NCBI GenBank assembly: GCA_903928895.1 | Contig: CAIYSR010000095.1 | Location: 1-64,000 of the forward strand | Source of the DNA: an uncultured Rhodospirillales bacterium | Lineage (GTDB): Bacteria; Pseudomonadota; Alphaproteobacteria; Acetobacterales; Acetobacteraceae | Direction: 5' to 3' | Length of the DNA stretch: 64,000 bases | Shown: positions 16,077 through 25,108 of the stretch, piece by piece | How positions within the stretch are numbered: the stretch's first letter is position 1 | Layout: each line of letters begins with the position of its first letter | The notes under the pieces: model-generated | Told to the model about the DNA's origin: nothing | The model's database searches: none | Seen by the model: only the letters and a program-made list of their open reading frames with translations | Program-made: the position numbers and the translations under genes

Positions 16077-18146
16077 ATGTCTTATTCTGGCTCTGACGCC
16101 GACAAGAAGATCGCCTGGTACTCGAAGCTCGGCGTTAAACAATTGCCGGCCTATGGCGGCACCCAGACGACGTCGACCAATCCAACGCCCAGCTTCTCGC
16201 CCCCGTCCACGACGCCCGCGCCGTCCTCCTCCAAGGGCACCGGCGCCGGCCTGAGCGCCGGCGGTTCGAGCAGTTCCAATACGCCGCGCACATCGCCCTC
16301 CGACACTCCGACGCCGACGACGAGCCCGAGTCAGTCGCCAAACCAGCCTTCCAGCGGCCCTAACCAGCCCTCGGTTGGCCCTAGCACGCCATCTGCCCCG
16401 CCCAATCAGCCCTCGACCGAGCCGAGCCGGCCGAGCACCGCGGAGGACCCGACTCCGTCCGCACCGAACCAGCCTTCCAGCGGCCCCAACCAGCCCTCGG
16501 TTGGCCCGAACACGCCATCTGCCCCGCCTAATCAGCCCTCGACCGAGCCGAGCCGGCCGAGCACCGCCGAGGACCCGACTCCGTCCGCGCCGAACCAGCC
16601 CTCCAGCGGTCCCAGCCAGCCCTCGGTCGGCCCGAGCACCCCGTCCGTCTCGCCCAATCAGCCCTCGACCGAGCCGAGCCGGCCGAGCACCGCCGAGGAT
16701 CCGTCGCCGTCGACGCCGAACCAGCCGAGTTCCGACCCCAGCCAGTCGCCTGCCACCGAAACCGCCCCCAGCCTGCCGCGTGGCAGTGGCAAGGGCGCCG
16801 GCCTCAGCCAGGGCGGCGGTGACCCCTCGCCCAGTCCGACCGGCCCCAGCACGGCGGAGAGCGATCGTCCGGCCCCGAGCCCGAGCCCCGATACCCCACC
16901 CGTCGCCCCGAATCCGCCGGAGGATGGCGGAGGAGGCGTGGTCGACACCGCCTCTGAGGGTGCCGAACGCATCCGCGATGCGGCCCAGGATGGCGTCGAC
17001 AACGTCACCGAGACCGCGTCCGACGCCGCGTCGGACGTGCGTGACACTTGGGACCGCAGCGCCGCGCCGGCGGTCGACGAGGCCGTCCAGACCGTGCAGG
17101 ACATGCGCGGCGCGATCGCCGACGTCCGCGACACCGCGATCGATGCCGGCGGCAAGGTCGCCGGCACCATGGCCGACGGTGCCGGACGCATTGCCGATGC
17201 CGTCGAGCACGCCAAGAGCGGCGAGGGCAGCATGCAGGACGTAATCGACACCGTCGCGGACGTACAGTCCGACGTGCGGGACCGGGTCGAGGACGGGATC
17301 GCCAAGGTGCGCGATACCGCGATCGACGATGCGAAGGAGGTGCTCCAGGAGGGCGCCAATGCCGCTTCGGACGCCGTCGCCGCGGCGCGCGACGTCGGCG
17401 GCGCAATGGGCGAGGGCGCCCGCGATGTCATCGATTCCGCGATCGAGGCGCGTGACAAGGTGGTCGACACCACCATCGACGCGGCCCGCGACACCGCCGC
17501 CGCGGCGCGGGAGGAATTGAACCAGATCGGCGCCGATGCCGTCACCGACGTTCACCAGCTCAGCGACGATGCCGCCAGCAAGGCCGGCGAGATCGCCTCC
17601 GACGCGGCCGACCAGGCCAGGCAGGCTGCCTCCGATCTGTCCGATCTCGGCGGCAAGATGGCCGATGTTGCGATCGATACCGCACGTGAAACGGCGGACA
17701 GGGCGAACGAGATCATCAGCGACGTCCGCGATCAGGTCAACGAGGTGATCGACAACACCATCCAAACCGTGACCGACACGGCGCGCGACGTGGCCAAGGC
17801 GGTTGAGGACGGCGGCGCCGTCAACGCTGAGGACGCGGCCGCCGATAGCGGCGACGGTAGCTCGGACGCCAGCGCAGACGGCTCCAACCAGGACGGCGAC
17901 GCCGGCGGCCAGGATGGATCGGGCCAGGATGGCGACGGTTCGAGCGACCGCGGCGGTGGCGGTGGTGAAGATGGTGGCCAGGACGGATCGGGCCAGGATG
18001 GAGGTCGCGACGAGCCGGCCCCGGCGGATGACGGCGGCGGTGGTGGCGGCGGTGACGGAGGCGGTGACGGCGGCGGCGGCGGCGGTGGTGACGGTGGCGG
18101 TGGCGATGCACCGGCCGAGACGCAACAGCCGGCCGACGGCAGTTAG
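16077..18146 (+). CDS. Modular low-complexity protein: Pro/Ser repeats, LEA-like helices, Gly/Asp tail
   Basis: A 689-residue protein I cannot assign to a family. Layout: a short unique head (residues 1-30, KIAWYSKLGVKQLPAYGG); a Pro/Ser/Thr-rich zone (31-285) with three 42-residue repeats starting NQPSSGPNQPSVGP at residues 89, 131 and 173 plus a partial fourth; a long amphipathic, Ala/Asp-rich helical zone (about 287-575) with recurring units such as VRDTAIDAGGKV and VDTTIDAARDTA; and an acidic Gly-rich tail (576-689). The motif KG(T)GAGLS(A/Q)GG flanks the repeats on both sides. There is no signal peptide or membrane helix. The helical part resembles LEA or apolipoprotein-type sequence in composition only. 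The ATG at 16077 has GGAG 9 bases upstream. Probably cytoplasmic and intrinsically disordered. Confidence 0.75.
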   Translation: MSYSGSDADKKIAWYSKLGVKQLPAYGGTQTTSTNPTPSFSPPSTTPAPSSSKGTGAGLSAGGSSSSNTPRTSPSDTPTPTTSPSQSPNQPSSGPNQPSVGPSTPSAPPNQPSTEPSRPSTAEDPTPSAPNQPSSGPNQPSVGPNTPSAPPNQPSTEPSRPSTAEDPTPSAPNQPSSGPSQPSVGPSTPSVSPNQPSTEPSRPSTAEDPSPSTPNQPSSDPSQSPATETAPSLPRGSGKGAGLSQGGGDPSPSPTGPSTAESDRPAPSPSPDTPPVAPNPPEDGGGGVVDTASEGAERIRDAAQDGVDNVTETASDAASDVRDTWDRSAAPAVDEAVQTVQDMRGAIADVRDTAIDAGGKVAGTMADGAGRIADAVEHAKSGEGSMQDVIDTVADVQSDVRDRVEDGIAKVRDTAIDDAKEVLQEGANAASDAVAAARDVGGAMGEGARDVIDSAIEARDKVVDTTIDAARDTAAAAREELNQIGADAVTDVHQLSDDAASKAGEIASDAADQARQAASDLSDLGGKMADVAIDTARETADRANEIISDVRDQVNEVIDNTIQTVTDTARDVAKAVEDGGAVNAEDAAADSGDGSSDASADGSNQDGDAGGQDGSGQDGDGSSDRGGGGGEDGGQDGSGQDGGRDEPAPADDGGGGGGGDGGGDGGGGGGGDGGGGDAPAETQQPADGS
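16341..16790 (+). repeat. 126-bp tandem repeat, three full copies and a partial fourth
   Basis: Copies begin at 16341, 16467 and 16593 with the same first bases (AACCAGCC), and a fourth, diverging copy starts at 16719. The exact 126-base period keeps the reading frame (42 codons). The copies differ by scattered, mainly silent substitutions, so the array is not a fresh assembly artefact. Copy number is likely to vary among strains. Confidence 0.9.
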
Positions 18147-18246
18147 CCCATCCTTTCCACCCGAATGCGCCGAGCCACAGCCGCAATGTCCGGCAACGCG
18201 GTCCTGCCCTTGGGGTGTGAAGCGGACCTCCGCTTGTGAGGTCGCC

Positions 18247-19701
18247 TCAGCCGGCGAGCCAGGGGTTGGGATCGAGGGGGGCGATCGGGCGGCGGATTTT
18301 CGTATAGGGAATACGCGCCGGGTCGGGCGGGTAGGGACCGCCGCAATCGACGTAGATGACGGCCGTGGCGAGTGGGGCGAAGGCGGCGTAGAAATGGTTG
18401 GAGGACTTGACCACCACCACTTTCTTCGCCGTGAGGTCAATGCCGAGCCGCGTAAACACCGCCGGGTTGAAGGTCTGAGCCCGCCCGCTCGCCAGCACCA
18501 CGTCCAGTCCGCCGATGCGGATGGCCGCCGCGGCGCCGAGCGAAACGGTGGACTGCTCGAAGGGGATGACAAGGTCATCCGTGGTGGCGATCACCTCCAC
18601 ATCGGCGTCGATCGGAGCGCCCGAAGTGGCAGCGGCCTTGCCGCCGAAGCGCAGCGGCATGCGCGCGCCGGGGCCGGCGGCGCGGCAGAACTGAACGGCC
18701 ACGGGGTCCCACAACGCACCGACCGCGGCGGGCACCTCCGGGTGCTTCAACAGTTCGGCGATTAGGAAGGTGCTGTCGCCGGCGACGCCGCCGCCCGGAT
18801 TGTCCCACCGGTCGGCCAATACCACCGGGCCACCGGGCAGGCGGATCGCCTCGGCGACGGCCTCGGCGGTCTTGAGATGGACCGGCACGCCGGCGTCACC
18901 CCATGCGATCAGTTCGCGCCCCAGGCACTCCGCCAGGACCGCGGCCTGTGCCCGGTCGCGCTCGGCGTAGACCAGGACCTTGGTGCCGACGTCGTACACA
19001 TCGGCGGCCTGGAAGCCATGGATGACGGAAATCGAGAGGATGCCGTCGCGTCCCTCCATCGCGATGAGGCGATCGACGAAGCCACGGCCAGGCTCGCGGC
19101 TGGTCATGTAGCCGCCGATCATGCGGCAGTCGAATACGGCAGCGGCAGGATGGATCTCGCCCCGTGCCTGGCGCAGGCACAGCGCCACCAGCTCTTCCGC
19201 TCGGGCGAGGAAGTCGGTGTGCGGGAATTCCTTGAAGGCGATGACGACGTCGGCATTCGCGACCATGGTCTCCGAGAGATGGGCGTGCAGGTCCAGCTCG
19301 GCGCCTATCACCGCGCTGGGGGCGATCTCCCGGGCGCGCCGGATCAGGTCGCCCTCGCAGTCGTCATAGCCGTGGGCGACCATGGCGCCGTGCAGGCCGA
19401 GCAGGATCACATCGAGCGGCAGTGCGGCGCGCAACTGATCGAGGATCTCATCGCGCAGTCCCTCGTATGTCGCGCGGCCGACCAGGCCGGCAGGCTCGGC
19501 CCAGGTGGCGGTGCCCTCGATCAGCGTGTGCCCACCGGCAGCCGCCGCGTGGCGGGCGGCGACCAGCGGGGCGCTGCACAGGGTCGGTGCGCCGGGATGG
19601 GTGCCGGGTGGGTAATAGGCGTGCGCGAAGGCGCTGCGGTCGGTCGGGATTGGGGCGAAGGTATTGGTTTCGGTGCCGAGGCTGGCGGCGAAAATACGCA
19701 C
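18247..19701 (-). CDS. M81 family metallopeptidase (MlrC-like)
   Basis: A 484-residue protein of the M81/MlrC family. The N-terminal DUF1485 domain starts with the characteristic ASLGTETNTFAPIPT. Candidate zinc ligands are seen in LLGLHGAMVAHGYDDCEGD near residue 105 and ELDLHAHLSETM near 140. The C-terminal MlrC domain begins near residue 290 with DRWDNPGGGVAGDSTF. MlrC cleaves the linear tetrapeptide in microcystin breakdown, but most family members occur beside peptide transporters and have unknown substrates, and no mlrA or mlrB is present here. The gene lies 3 bases after a family-5 binding-protein gene on the same strand, so it probably acts on what that protein imports. Confidence 0.92.
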   Translation of the reverse strand: MRIFAASLGTETNTFAPIPTDRSAFAHAYYPPGTHPGAPTLCSAPLVAARHAAAAGGHTLIEGTATWAEPAGLVGRATYEGLRDEILDQLRAALPLDVILLGLHGAMVAHGYDDCEGDLIRRAREIAPSAVIGAELDLHAHLSETMVANADVVIAFKEFPHTDFLARAEELVALCLRQARGEIHPAAAVFDCRMIGGYMTSREPGRGFVDRLIAMEGRDGILSISVIHGFQAADVYDVGTKVLVYAERDRAQAAVLAECLGRELIAWGDAGVPVHLKTAEAVAEAIRLPGGPVVLADRWDNPGGGVAGDSTFLIAELLKHPEVPAAVGALWDPVAVQFCRAAGPGARMPLRFGGKAAATSGAPIDADVEVIATTDDLVIPFEQSTVSLGAAAAIRIGGLDVVLASGRAQTFNPAVFTRLGIDLTAKKVVVVKSSNHFYAAFAPLATAVIYVDCGGPYPPDPARIPYTKIRRPIAPLDPNPWLAG

Positions 19702-19704
19702 CGG

Positions 19705-21306
19705 TCAGCCTTTTCGCCTGATGTTCCAGAGCACCACGGTCTCCGGCACCTGCAGCAGCCCGTCGAGATTATCCCGCCAGGCGGACGGGGTCAGATATTG
19801 GCCAAACGGGATATAGACCACGATCTGGGCGCCACGCAGCTGGATGTCCTCGGCCAGCCAGCGCGCCTTCACCGGGTCGGTTTCGCGGATCCAGGCCGCC
19901 CGCAGGCGCTCGAGCTCGGCGTCGCACGGCCAGCCGAACCAGGCCTGGTCGCAGGCGCCCGACATCTGGACATGGAATACCGGATTGGCCGGGCCGAGTG
20001 GGCCGCCCATAGTCTGAAACAAATGCCAGGAATTTGGCCCCGGCCCCTTCACCGCCCGGCGTGAGATGAGCGTCGCCCAGTCCATGGTCTGCAAGTCGAC
20101 GTTCACGCCGGCCTTTCGCATCGCCGCGAACAGCACCTGGGTGGCGCCGTGCATCACCGGCTGGTCCTGCGGGTCCAGGATGACGATCCTCTCCCCCTTG
20201 TAACCGCCCGCTTTCAGCATCTCCATGCCGCGCTTGAGGCGGACCTCCTCTGTGTCCTTGGAAATCAGCAGTTCGGCGCCGTATTCGCTGCCGTTGGGCG
20301 AGCCGCAGATCAGCAGCGCGCCGCAGACCTGGCCGAGCGAGGGATCGCCGAGCACGGCTTGGATCATGTCCGGCTGGCTGACGAAATTGTAAATGGCGCG
20401 GCGTGCGATCGGGTTGTCGAACGGCGGATTGGTCCAGTTGATCCGCATCGTCCCTTCGCTGCCGGTCGGCCACAGGGCTGCGACGTGCACGCCCTTGGTC
20501 GCCTTCAGCATCGGCACGAGGTCGAGCGTCGGCGTCTCGATGAAGTCGATCTCGCCGTTGCGCAGCGCCGCCGCCTGGGTTGCAGGGTCCGGCACCGCCA
20601 TCCACTCGACGCGCTCAACCAGCACGTGCTTGCCGCCGGCGACGCCGGAGGCCGGCTCGGGCCGCGGTACGTAACCCGGGTTCTTGACGTAGACCACCTT
20701 CGAGCCGGCGACCCACTCGTCTTTCTTCATGATGAAAGGGCCGGAGCCGGTCGGATCGGTGAACTGGGTGCGCGCCGGCAGGCCCTTGACGATCCTCGCC
20801 GGCTTGATGAACAGCGGCATCGCCATTGGCTTCGCCAGTACGTAGGTAAGCTGGCCGAACGGCTCCTTGAGCCGAACCCGGAAGGTCTTCGCGTCGACCG
20901 CGTCGAGTCCAGCCAGGAAGGTATTGATCATCATCCCGGCGCCGTCGGTCTCCGCCCAGCGTGTCCAGGATGCCACCACGTCTTCTGATGTCACCGGCGC
21001 ACCGTCGGAGAACTTCAGGTTGTCGCGCAGCGTGAAGGTGTAGGTGAGGTGGTCGGGGCTCTCGATCCAGCTGTCCGCCATCTGGGGCCTGATCATCTGT
21101 TCGGCGTCAAGGCCGAGCAGCGTGTCGTAGACCATGAAGGCGTGGTAGCGGGTCAGCGCGGCGGCGGTCCAGTCGGGGTCGATGCTGCGCAACTCGCCGG
21201 TCAGTACAACGCGCAGAGGGCGGCTGCCATCCTGCGCCGACGCCGGGGCGGCATCCGCCGCCGCGAACAGCACCAGCACTGCCAGAATGCGGAATATCGA
21301 TTGCAT
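19705..21306 (-). CDS. ABC transporter substrate-binding protein, family 5
   Basis: A 533-residue periplasmic binding protein with a Sec signal peptide (residues 1-23, ending PASAQ). The family-5 fold is indicated by LTYTFTLRDNLKFSDGAPVTSEDVV near residue 90 and DPTGSGPFIMKKDEWV near 180. The ATG at 21306 was preferred to an upstream reading because it starts the signal peptide and is preceded by GGGGGCG. It has no permease genes of its own. It sits between the M81 gene and the SDR that ends the second transporter operon, so it may serve that transporter as an alternative binding protein. Confidence 0.9.
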   Translation of the reverse strand: MQSIFRILAVLVLFAAADAAPASAQDGSRPLRVVLTGELRSIDPDWTAAALTRYHAFMVYDTLLGLDAEQMIRPQMADSWIESPDHLTYTFTLRDNLKFSDGAPVTSEDVVASWTRWAETDGAGMMINTFLAGLDAVDAKTFRVRLKEPFGQLTYVLAKPMAMPLFIKPARIVKGLPARTQFTDPTGSGPFIMKKDEWVAGSKVVYVKNPGYVPRPEPASGVAGGKHVLVERVEWMAVPDPATQAAALRNGEIDFIETPTLDLVPMLKATKGVHVAALWPTGSEGTMRINWTNPPFDNPIARRAIYNFVSQPDMIQAVLGDPSLGQVCGALLICGSPNGSEYGAELLISKDTEEVRLKRGMEMLKAGGYKGERIVILDPQDQPVMHGATQVLFAAMRKAGVNVDLQTMDWATLISRRAVKGPGPNSWHLFQTMGGPLGPANPVFHVQMSGACDQAWFGWPCDAELERLRAAWIRETDPVKARWLAEDIQLRGAQIVVYIPFGQYLTPSAWRDNLDGLLQVPETVVLWNIRRKG

Positions 21307-21553
21307 CACACGCCCCCATTGTTCGCGCCACGGCGCCGCGCCGGTGTTGTCCGACATTCCCAGGATGGCCTGCCGATCCGGCTGCTCTTCACTGAGTGTA
21401 TCGACGATCCGACAGCGGATGCAACGGCGAAGGCGGCGATATGGCGGACGCTGCGGGGCCGAGCTCTCACCAAAATGCCATTCCGCGGCGATCGCCTGCG
21501 CTACCCGATCATCGACGAAGCGACCCGCCATGCGAGGGCGAACCGCATCTGAT

Positions 21554-22303
21554 TCAGCAGGACCACTGAAATCCGTCGATGACATAGTGCTGCCCGGTGA
21601 GGAAACATGGTTCTGATGTCGCCAGAAACACCACCATCTGCGCCACGTCCTGCGGACTGCCGAGCCGGTTCAGCGCAATGCCCTTGACCAGTTCAGGCTC
21701 GCGTGCGCGGGTCAGCGCATTGCCGAGCTCGGTCTTGATGACGCCGGGGCAGAGCGCGTTGATCGGGATCTTTGGGCCAAACTCCTTGGCCAGCGACCGA
21801 GTCAGGCCGAGGATGCCAGCCTTGGCGGCGGCATAGGAGTGTTTGCTCACGGCGCTGGTCACGCCGCCGCTGAGCGCGTTCAGCGAAGACATGCTGACGA
21901 TCCGCCCGCCCGCCTCCTGCGCCAGCATGATCGGTGCCACGGCCTTGATGTAGTTGAAGCAGCTTTTCAGATTGATCGCGATGGTGCGGTCGAACTCGTC
22001 CTCGGTGATCTCCAGGATGCCCTTGGGGTTCGCCTTGCCCGCATTGTTCAACAGGAAATCGATCCGCCCGAACGCCGCGTGGATGTCCCCGACGACTGCC
22101 TGGGCGCGGGCGAAATCGGAGACGTCGGCCTCGTAGATCTCCACGCGCCGACCCATGGCGACGATTTCGGCCTGGGTTCGCTGCATCTCCGGGACCAGCA
22201 GGTCGACGATGGCGATGTCGAAACCCTTCTCCGCGAGCGCATGGGCGCAGCCGCGGCCGATGCCGCGGGCGCCGCCGGTGACGATGGCAAGTTTGCTGTT
22301 CAT
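21554..22303 (-). CDS. SDR family oxidoreductase
   Basis: A 249-residue classical SDR with an intact catalytic set. The cofactor motif is TGGARGIGRG at residues 9-18, followed by LLNNAG near residue 86, Ser in SMSSLNA near 138 and YAAAK near 157. Asp at the end of the second strand (DIAIVD) points to NAD(H) rather than NADP(H). It ends in the HYVIDGFQWSC tail. The start codon overlaps the stop of the ABC ATPase gene, so it belongs to the transporter operon and probably oxidises or reduces an imported hydroxy or keto compound. Confidence 0.92.
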   Translation of the reverse strand: MNSKLAIVTGGARGIGRGCAHALAEKGFDIAIVDLLVPEMQRTQAEIVAMGRRVEIYEADVSDFARAQAVVGDIHAAFGRIDFLLNNAGKANPKGILEITEDEFDRTIAINLKSCFNYIKAVAPIMLAQEAGGRIVSMSSLNALSGGVTSAVSKHSYAAAKAGILGLTRSLAKEFGPKIPINALCPGVIKTELGNALTRAREPELVKGIALNRLGSPQDVAQMVVFLATSEPCFLTGQHYVIDGFQWSC

Positions 22304-23283
22304 ATCGGATCTCCGGTGATCGCGGGGTGGTGGCAGGCGACGAGGCGCCCGTCGGCGTGGCGTTCGGGCCGTGGCTCATGACTGCGGCAGTGCGGATCGG
22401 CGCGCGGGCAGCGCGGCGCAAAGCGGCAGCCAGGAGGCAGCGCACCGGGGCTTGGCGGTTCGCCTTCGAGCCAGAAATTCTCGACCACGCGCCGCCCGCC
22501 GATCTCCGGCACCGCGGCCAGCAGCGACTGGGTGTAGGCGTGGGCGGGGGCGGCAAAGATCCGGTCGGTTCCGCCGATCTCGACCACCCGGCCGAGATAC
22601 ATCACCGCGATCCGCTGGCTGAACAGCCGCACCACGCTGAGGTCATGGCTGATGAAGACGTAGGTAAGAGCGAAGGCTTCGCGCAGTTCGAGCAGTAGGT
22701 TCAACACCACCGCCTGCACCGAGACATCGAGGCCAGAGGTCGGCTCGTCGAGGATCACGAGGCTCGGCCGCAGCATCAGGATGCGCGCCAGCCCGACCCG
22801 GCGCTGTTGCCCGCCGCTGATCTCGTGCGGGTAGAGGTCAAGATGGCGCTCCGGCAAGCCGACCGCGTGCAGCGTTGCCTGCACCCGCGCCAGGCGGTCG
22901 GTGCGGGTCATGTCGGTGTGAACAATCAGCGGCTCCTCCAGCGAGCGGCCGATCTTCCAGCGCGGATCGAGCGACGCGCCGGGGTCCTGATAGCAGTACT
23001 GCAAGTTGCGCCGAACCGCGCGTCCGGCACTGGGCGACAGCGTTGCAATCTCGTGTCCCTCGAAATGCACGCTGCCGGAGGTCGGCGGATGAATGCCGGC
23101 CACGGTTTTGCCGAGCGTTGACTTGCCACACCCGGATTCGCCGACGATGCCGAGGATGTCACCGCGCGAAATCGACAGCGACACGCCGTCGAGCGCGCGC
23201 AGCCAGCCGGTGCGCCGCCCCCACAGGTTGCGGATCGGGAAGTGCCGGTTCAGATCGACGATGTCGAGCAGGGCTTCGCTCAT
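22300..23283 (-). CDS. Peptide-type ABC transporter ATP-binding protein (DppF type)
   Basis: A 327-residue ATPase of the second transporter. Walker A is GESGCGKST near residue 47, the signature is ISGGQQRR near 155 (the third position is Gly-Gln-Gln instead of the usual Gly-Gln-Arg), Walker B is LVILDEPTSGLD near 173, and the C-terminal Cys pair is CRFAPRCPRADPHC. The ATG at 23283 overlaps the stop of the DppD-type gene (ATGA) and is preferred to an ATG four codons upstream. Confidence 0.94.
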   Translation of the reverse strand: MSEALLDIVDLNRHFPIRNLWGRRTGWLRALDGVSLSISRGDILGIVGESGCGKSTLGKTVAGIHPPTSGSVHFEGHEIATLSPSAGRAVRRNLQYCYQDPGASLDPRWKIGRSLEEPLIVHTDMTRTDRLARVQATLHAVGLPERHLDLYPHEISGGQQRRVGLARILMLRPSLVILDEPTSGLDVSVQAVVLNLLLELREAFALTYVFISHDLSVVRLFSQRIAVMYLGRVVEIGGTDRIFAAPAHAYTQSLLAAVPEIGGRRVVENFWLEGEPPSPGALPPGCRFAPRCPRADPHCRSHEPRPERHADGRLVACHHPAITGDPI

Positions 23284-24272
23284 GTAGCCGGCCATAGATG
23301 CGGATGGTGGCAGCGCACGTGATGCCCCGGCGCCGGTTCGGCGCTGGCGATCTGCGCCTGTGCGCAGACCTCGGCGGCGCGCGGGCAGCGCGGGTGAAAT
23401 CTGCAGCCGGGGGGAGGCGCGAACGGGCTCGGCACGTCGCCGGGAATGCCGCGCAAGGCGGCACCCTGGGTGGGCAGGCTGGCGAGCAGCATGCCGGTAT
23501 AGGGATGCCGTGGCCGGGCGAAGAAATCCACCACGTCCGCGGTTTCCGCCTCCTGTCCGGCATACATCACCGTGACGCGGTCGCAGATTTCCCAGGCCGT
23601 GCCCAGGTCATGGGTGGTGAACAGGACCGAGGCGCCGCGGTCGCTGGCAAGCCGCCGCAAGAGCTTGAGAATCTGCGCCTGGATGGTGACGTCGAGCGCC
23701 GTCGTGGGCTCGTCCGCGATCACGAGGCGCGGCTCCGGCAGCAACGCCATCGCGATCATCACGCGCTGACGTTGGCCGCCCGAGAGTTCGTGCGGAAATT
23801 TCCGCAACAGGCGCTCCGGGTCGGGAAGTTGGACATCGCGCAGCGCGGCAAGAATGCGGGAGGTATCCGACCGGCGGCGGCCCGCCGCGTAGCCGCGCTC
23901 GTCGCGCGCCCGGTCGGGCGATTTCCAGCGCATCAACTCGCGCATCTGGTCGCCCACGGTGAACAACGGGCTGAACGAGCCGAACGGGTCCTGCGGGATG
24001 AAGGTGATGACACGGCCACGCAGGGCCTGGGTGTCGGTTGCGAGCAGATCGGCGCCCTCAAAGAGGATGCGGCCGCCCCCGATCACGGCGGTCTCCGGCA
24101 GCACGCCGAGCACGGCGCGGGCCAATGTGGTTTTGCCGCAACCGGACTCGCCGACCAGGCCCATGATTTCCCCGGCCCGCATGCCGAAGCTGACGGCATC
24201 CAATACACGGGCCATGCCGTTCTCGGTCGCGAAGGCAACCGAGAGGTCGCGCACCTCCAGAAAAGTCGTCAT
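23280..24272 (-). CDS. Peptide-type ABC transporter ATP-binding protein (DppD type)
   Basis: A 330-residue ATPase, partner of the DppF-type subunit. It has Walker [10 protein letters not shown] near residue 40, signature LSGGQRQR near 165, Walker [13 protein letters not shown] near 185, and the oligopeptide C-terminal extension with [14 protein letters not shown]. An Arg-rich insert ([12 protein letters not shown] near residue 113) is longer than in DppD. The ATG at 24272 lies 1 base after the permease stop, so the longer upstream reading is rejected. Confidence 0.94.
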   Translation of the reverse strand: MTTFLEVRDLSVAFATENGMARVLDAVSFGMRAGEIMGLVGESGCGKTTLARAVLGVLPETAVIGGGRILFEGADLLATDTQALRGRVITFIPQDPFGSFSPLFTVGDQMRELMRWKSPDRARDERGYAAGRRRSDTSRILAALRDVQLPDPERLLRKFPHELSGGQRQRVMIAMALLPEPRLVIADEPTTALDVTIQAQILKLLRRLASDRGASVLFTTHDLGTAWEICDRVTVMYAGQEAETADVVDFFARPRHPYTGMLLASLPTQGAALRGIPGDVPSPFAPPPGCRFHPRCPRAAEVCAQAQIASAEPAPGHHVRCHHPHLWPAT

Positions 24273-24273
24273 C

Positions 24274-25107
24274 TCAGCTGCCACGGCGGATACGCGGATC
24301 GAGCGTGTCGCGCAGCCCGTCACCCAACAGGTTGAAGCCCATGACGACAAGCAAAATGGCCAGACCCGGGGCAGTGGCATACCACCACGCCTGCGGCAGG
24401 AACTCGCGGCTTTCAGCGATCATACGGCCCCATTCCGGCGTCGGCGGCGGGGCGCCAAGGCCGAGGAAGCCGAGCGAGGCTGCGGCGAGGATCGTCGCCC
24501 CCATGCCAATGGTCGTACGCACAATGATCGAGGAGGCGATCGAGGGCAGCACGTGCAGCACCATCACGCGCAACGGTGAGGCCCCCATGGCGATCGCGGC
24601 CTCGATGAACACCTCGTTGCGCAGGCTCCGCGTCTCGGCATAGACGACACGCGTCCAGAACGGCCAATACGTGGCCGATAGCGCAAGGATGACGTTCTGG
24701 ATCGCCGGCCCCAGGGTCTGCGCGATGGCGATCGCCAGCACGATTTGCGGCACGGCAAGAAACACGTCTGACACCCGCATCATCAGATCGCTGAACCAGC
24801 GGTCGTAATAGCCGGCCACCAGCCCCATCGGCACACCGATCAGCACGGCGACCGCGGTTGCACTCACCGAGATCAGGATGGTGAGTCGCGCGCCGAACAG
24901 CAGCCGGCTGTAGATGTCCGCTCCCATGCGATCGGTGCCGAGCCAGTAGGTTTCACCGGGCGGTCGCAGGCGCTGGCTCGGGTCGAAGCCGGTGACGTGG
25001 CCCGGGAAATTCGACAGCGGGGCAGCAAAAATCGCCGCCAGCACGAGCAGGGTGACGATCACCAGGCCGGTCAGCAAGGCGCGGTCGCGGCTCAGCCGGC
25101 GCAGCAT
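24274..25107 (-). CDS. Peptide-type ABC transporter permease (DppC type)
   Basis: A 277-residue inner-membrane permease. The N-terminal helix is followed by the DppC signature YWLGTDRMGADIYSRLLFGAR near residue 65. The EAA loop EVFIEAAIAMGASPLRVMVLH lies near residue 180, and the protein ends in LLGDGLRDTLDPRIRRGS. The ATG at 25107 sits 1 base from the preceding permease stop; an ATG at 25128 would add seven residues and is a fair alternative. Confidence 0.92.
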   Translation of the reverse strand: MLRRLSRDRALLTGLVIVTLLVLAAIFAAPLSNFPGHVTGFDPSQRLRPPGETYWLGTDRMGADIYSRLLFGARLTILISVSATAVAVLIGVPMGLVAGYYDRWFSDLMMRVSDVFLAVPQIVLAIAIAQTLGPAIQNVILALSATYWPFWTRVVYAETRSLRNEVFIEAAIAMGASPLRVMVLHVLPSIASSIIVRTTIGMGATILAAASLGFLGLGAPPPTPEWGRMIAESREFLPQAWWYATAPGLAILLVVMGFNLLGDGLRDTLDPRIRRGS

Positions 25108-25108
25108 C

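Noticed and set aside
16341-16790. Tandem repeats considered as a CRISPR array
   Set aside because: Units of 126 bases abut without spacers and are coding.
15909-18578. 889-residue frame on the minus strand opposite the modular protein
   Set aside because: It is a shadow of a repetitive, GC-rich gene: Arg/Gly-rich with no motif, and it runs into the M81 gene. The plus frame has a ribosome-binding site and structured modules.
18247-19701. Microcystin degradation (mlr) locus
   Set aside because: Only an M81/MlrC-like gene is present; mlrA, mlrB and mlrD are absent, and MlrC relatives are widespread.
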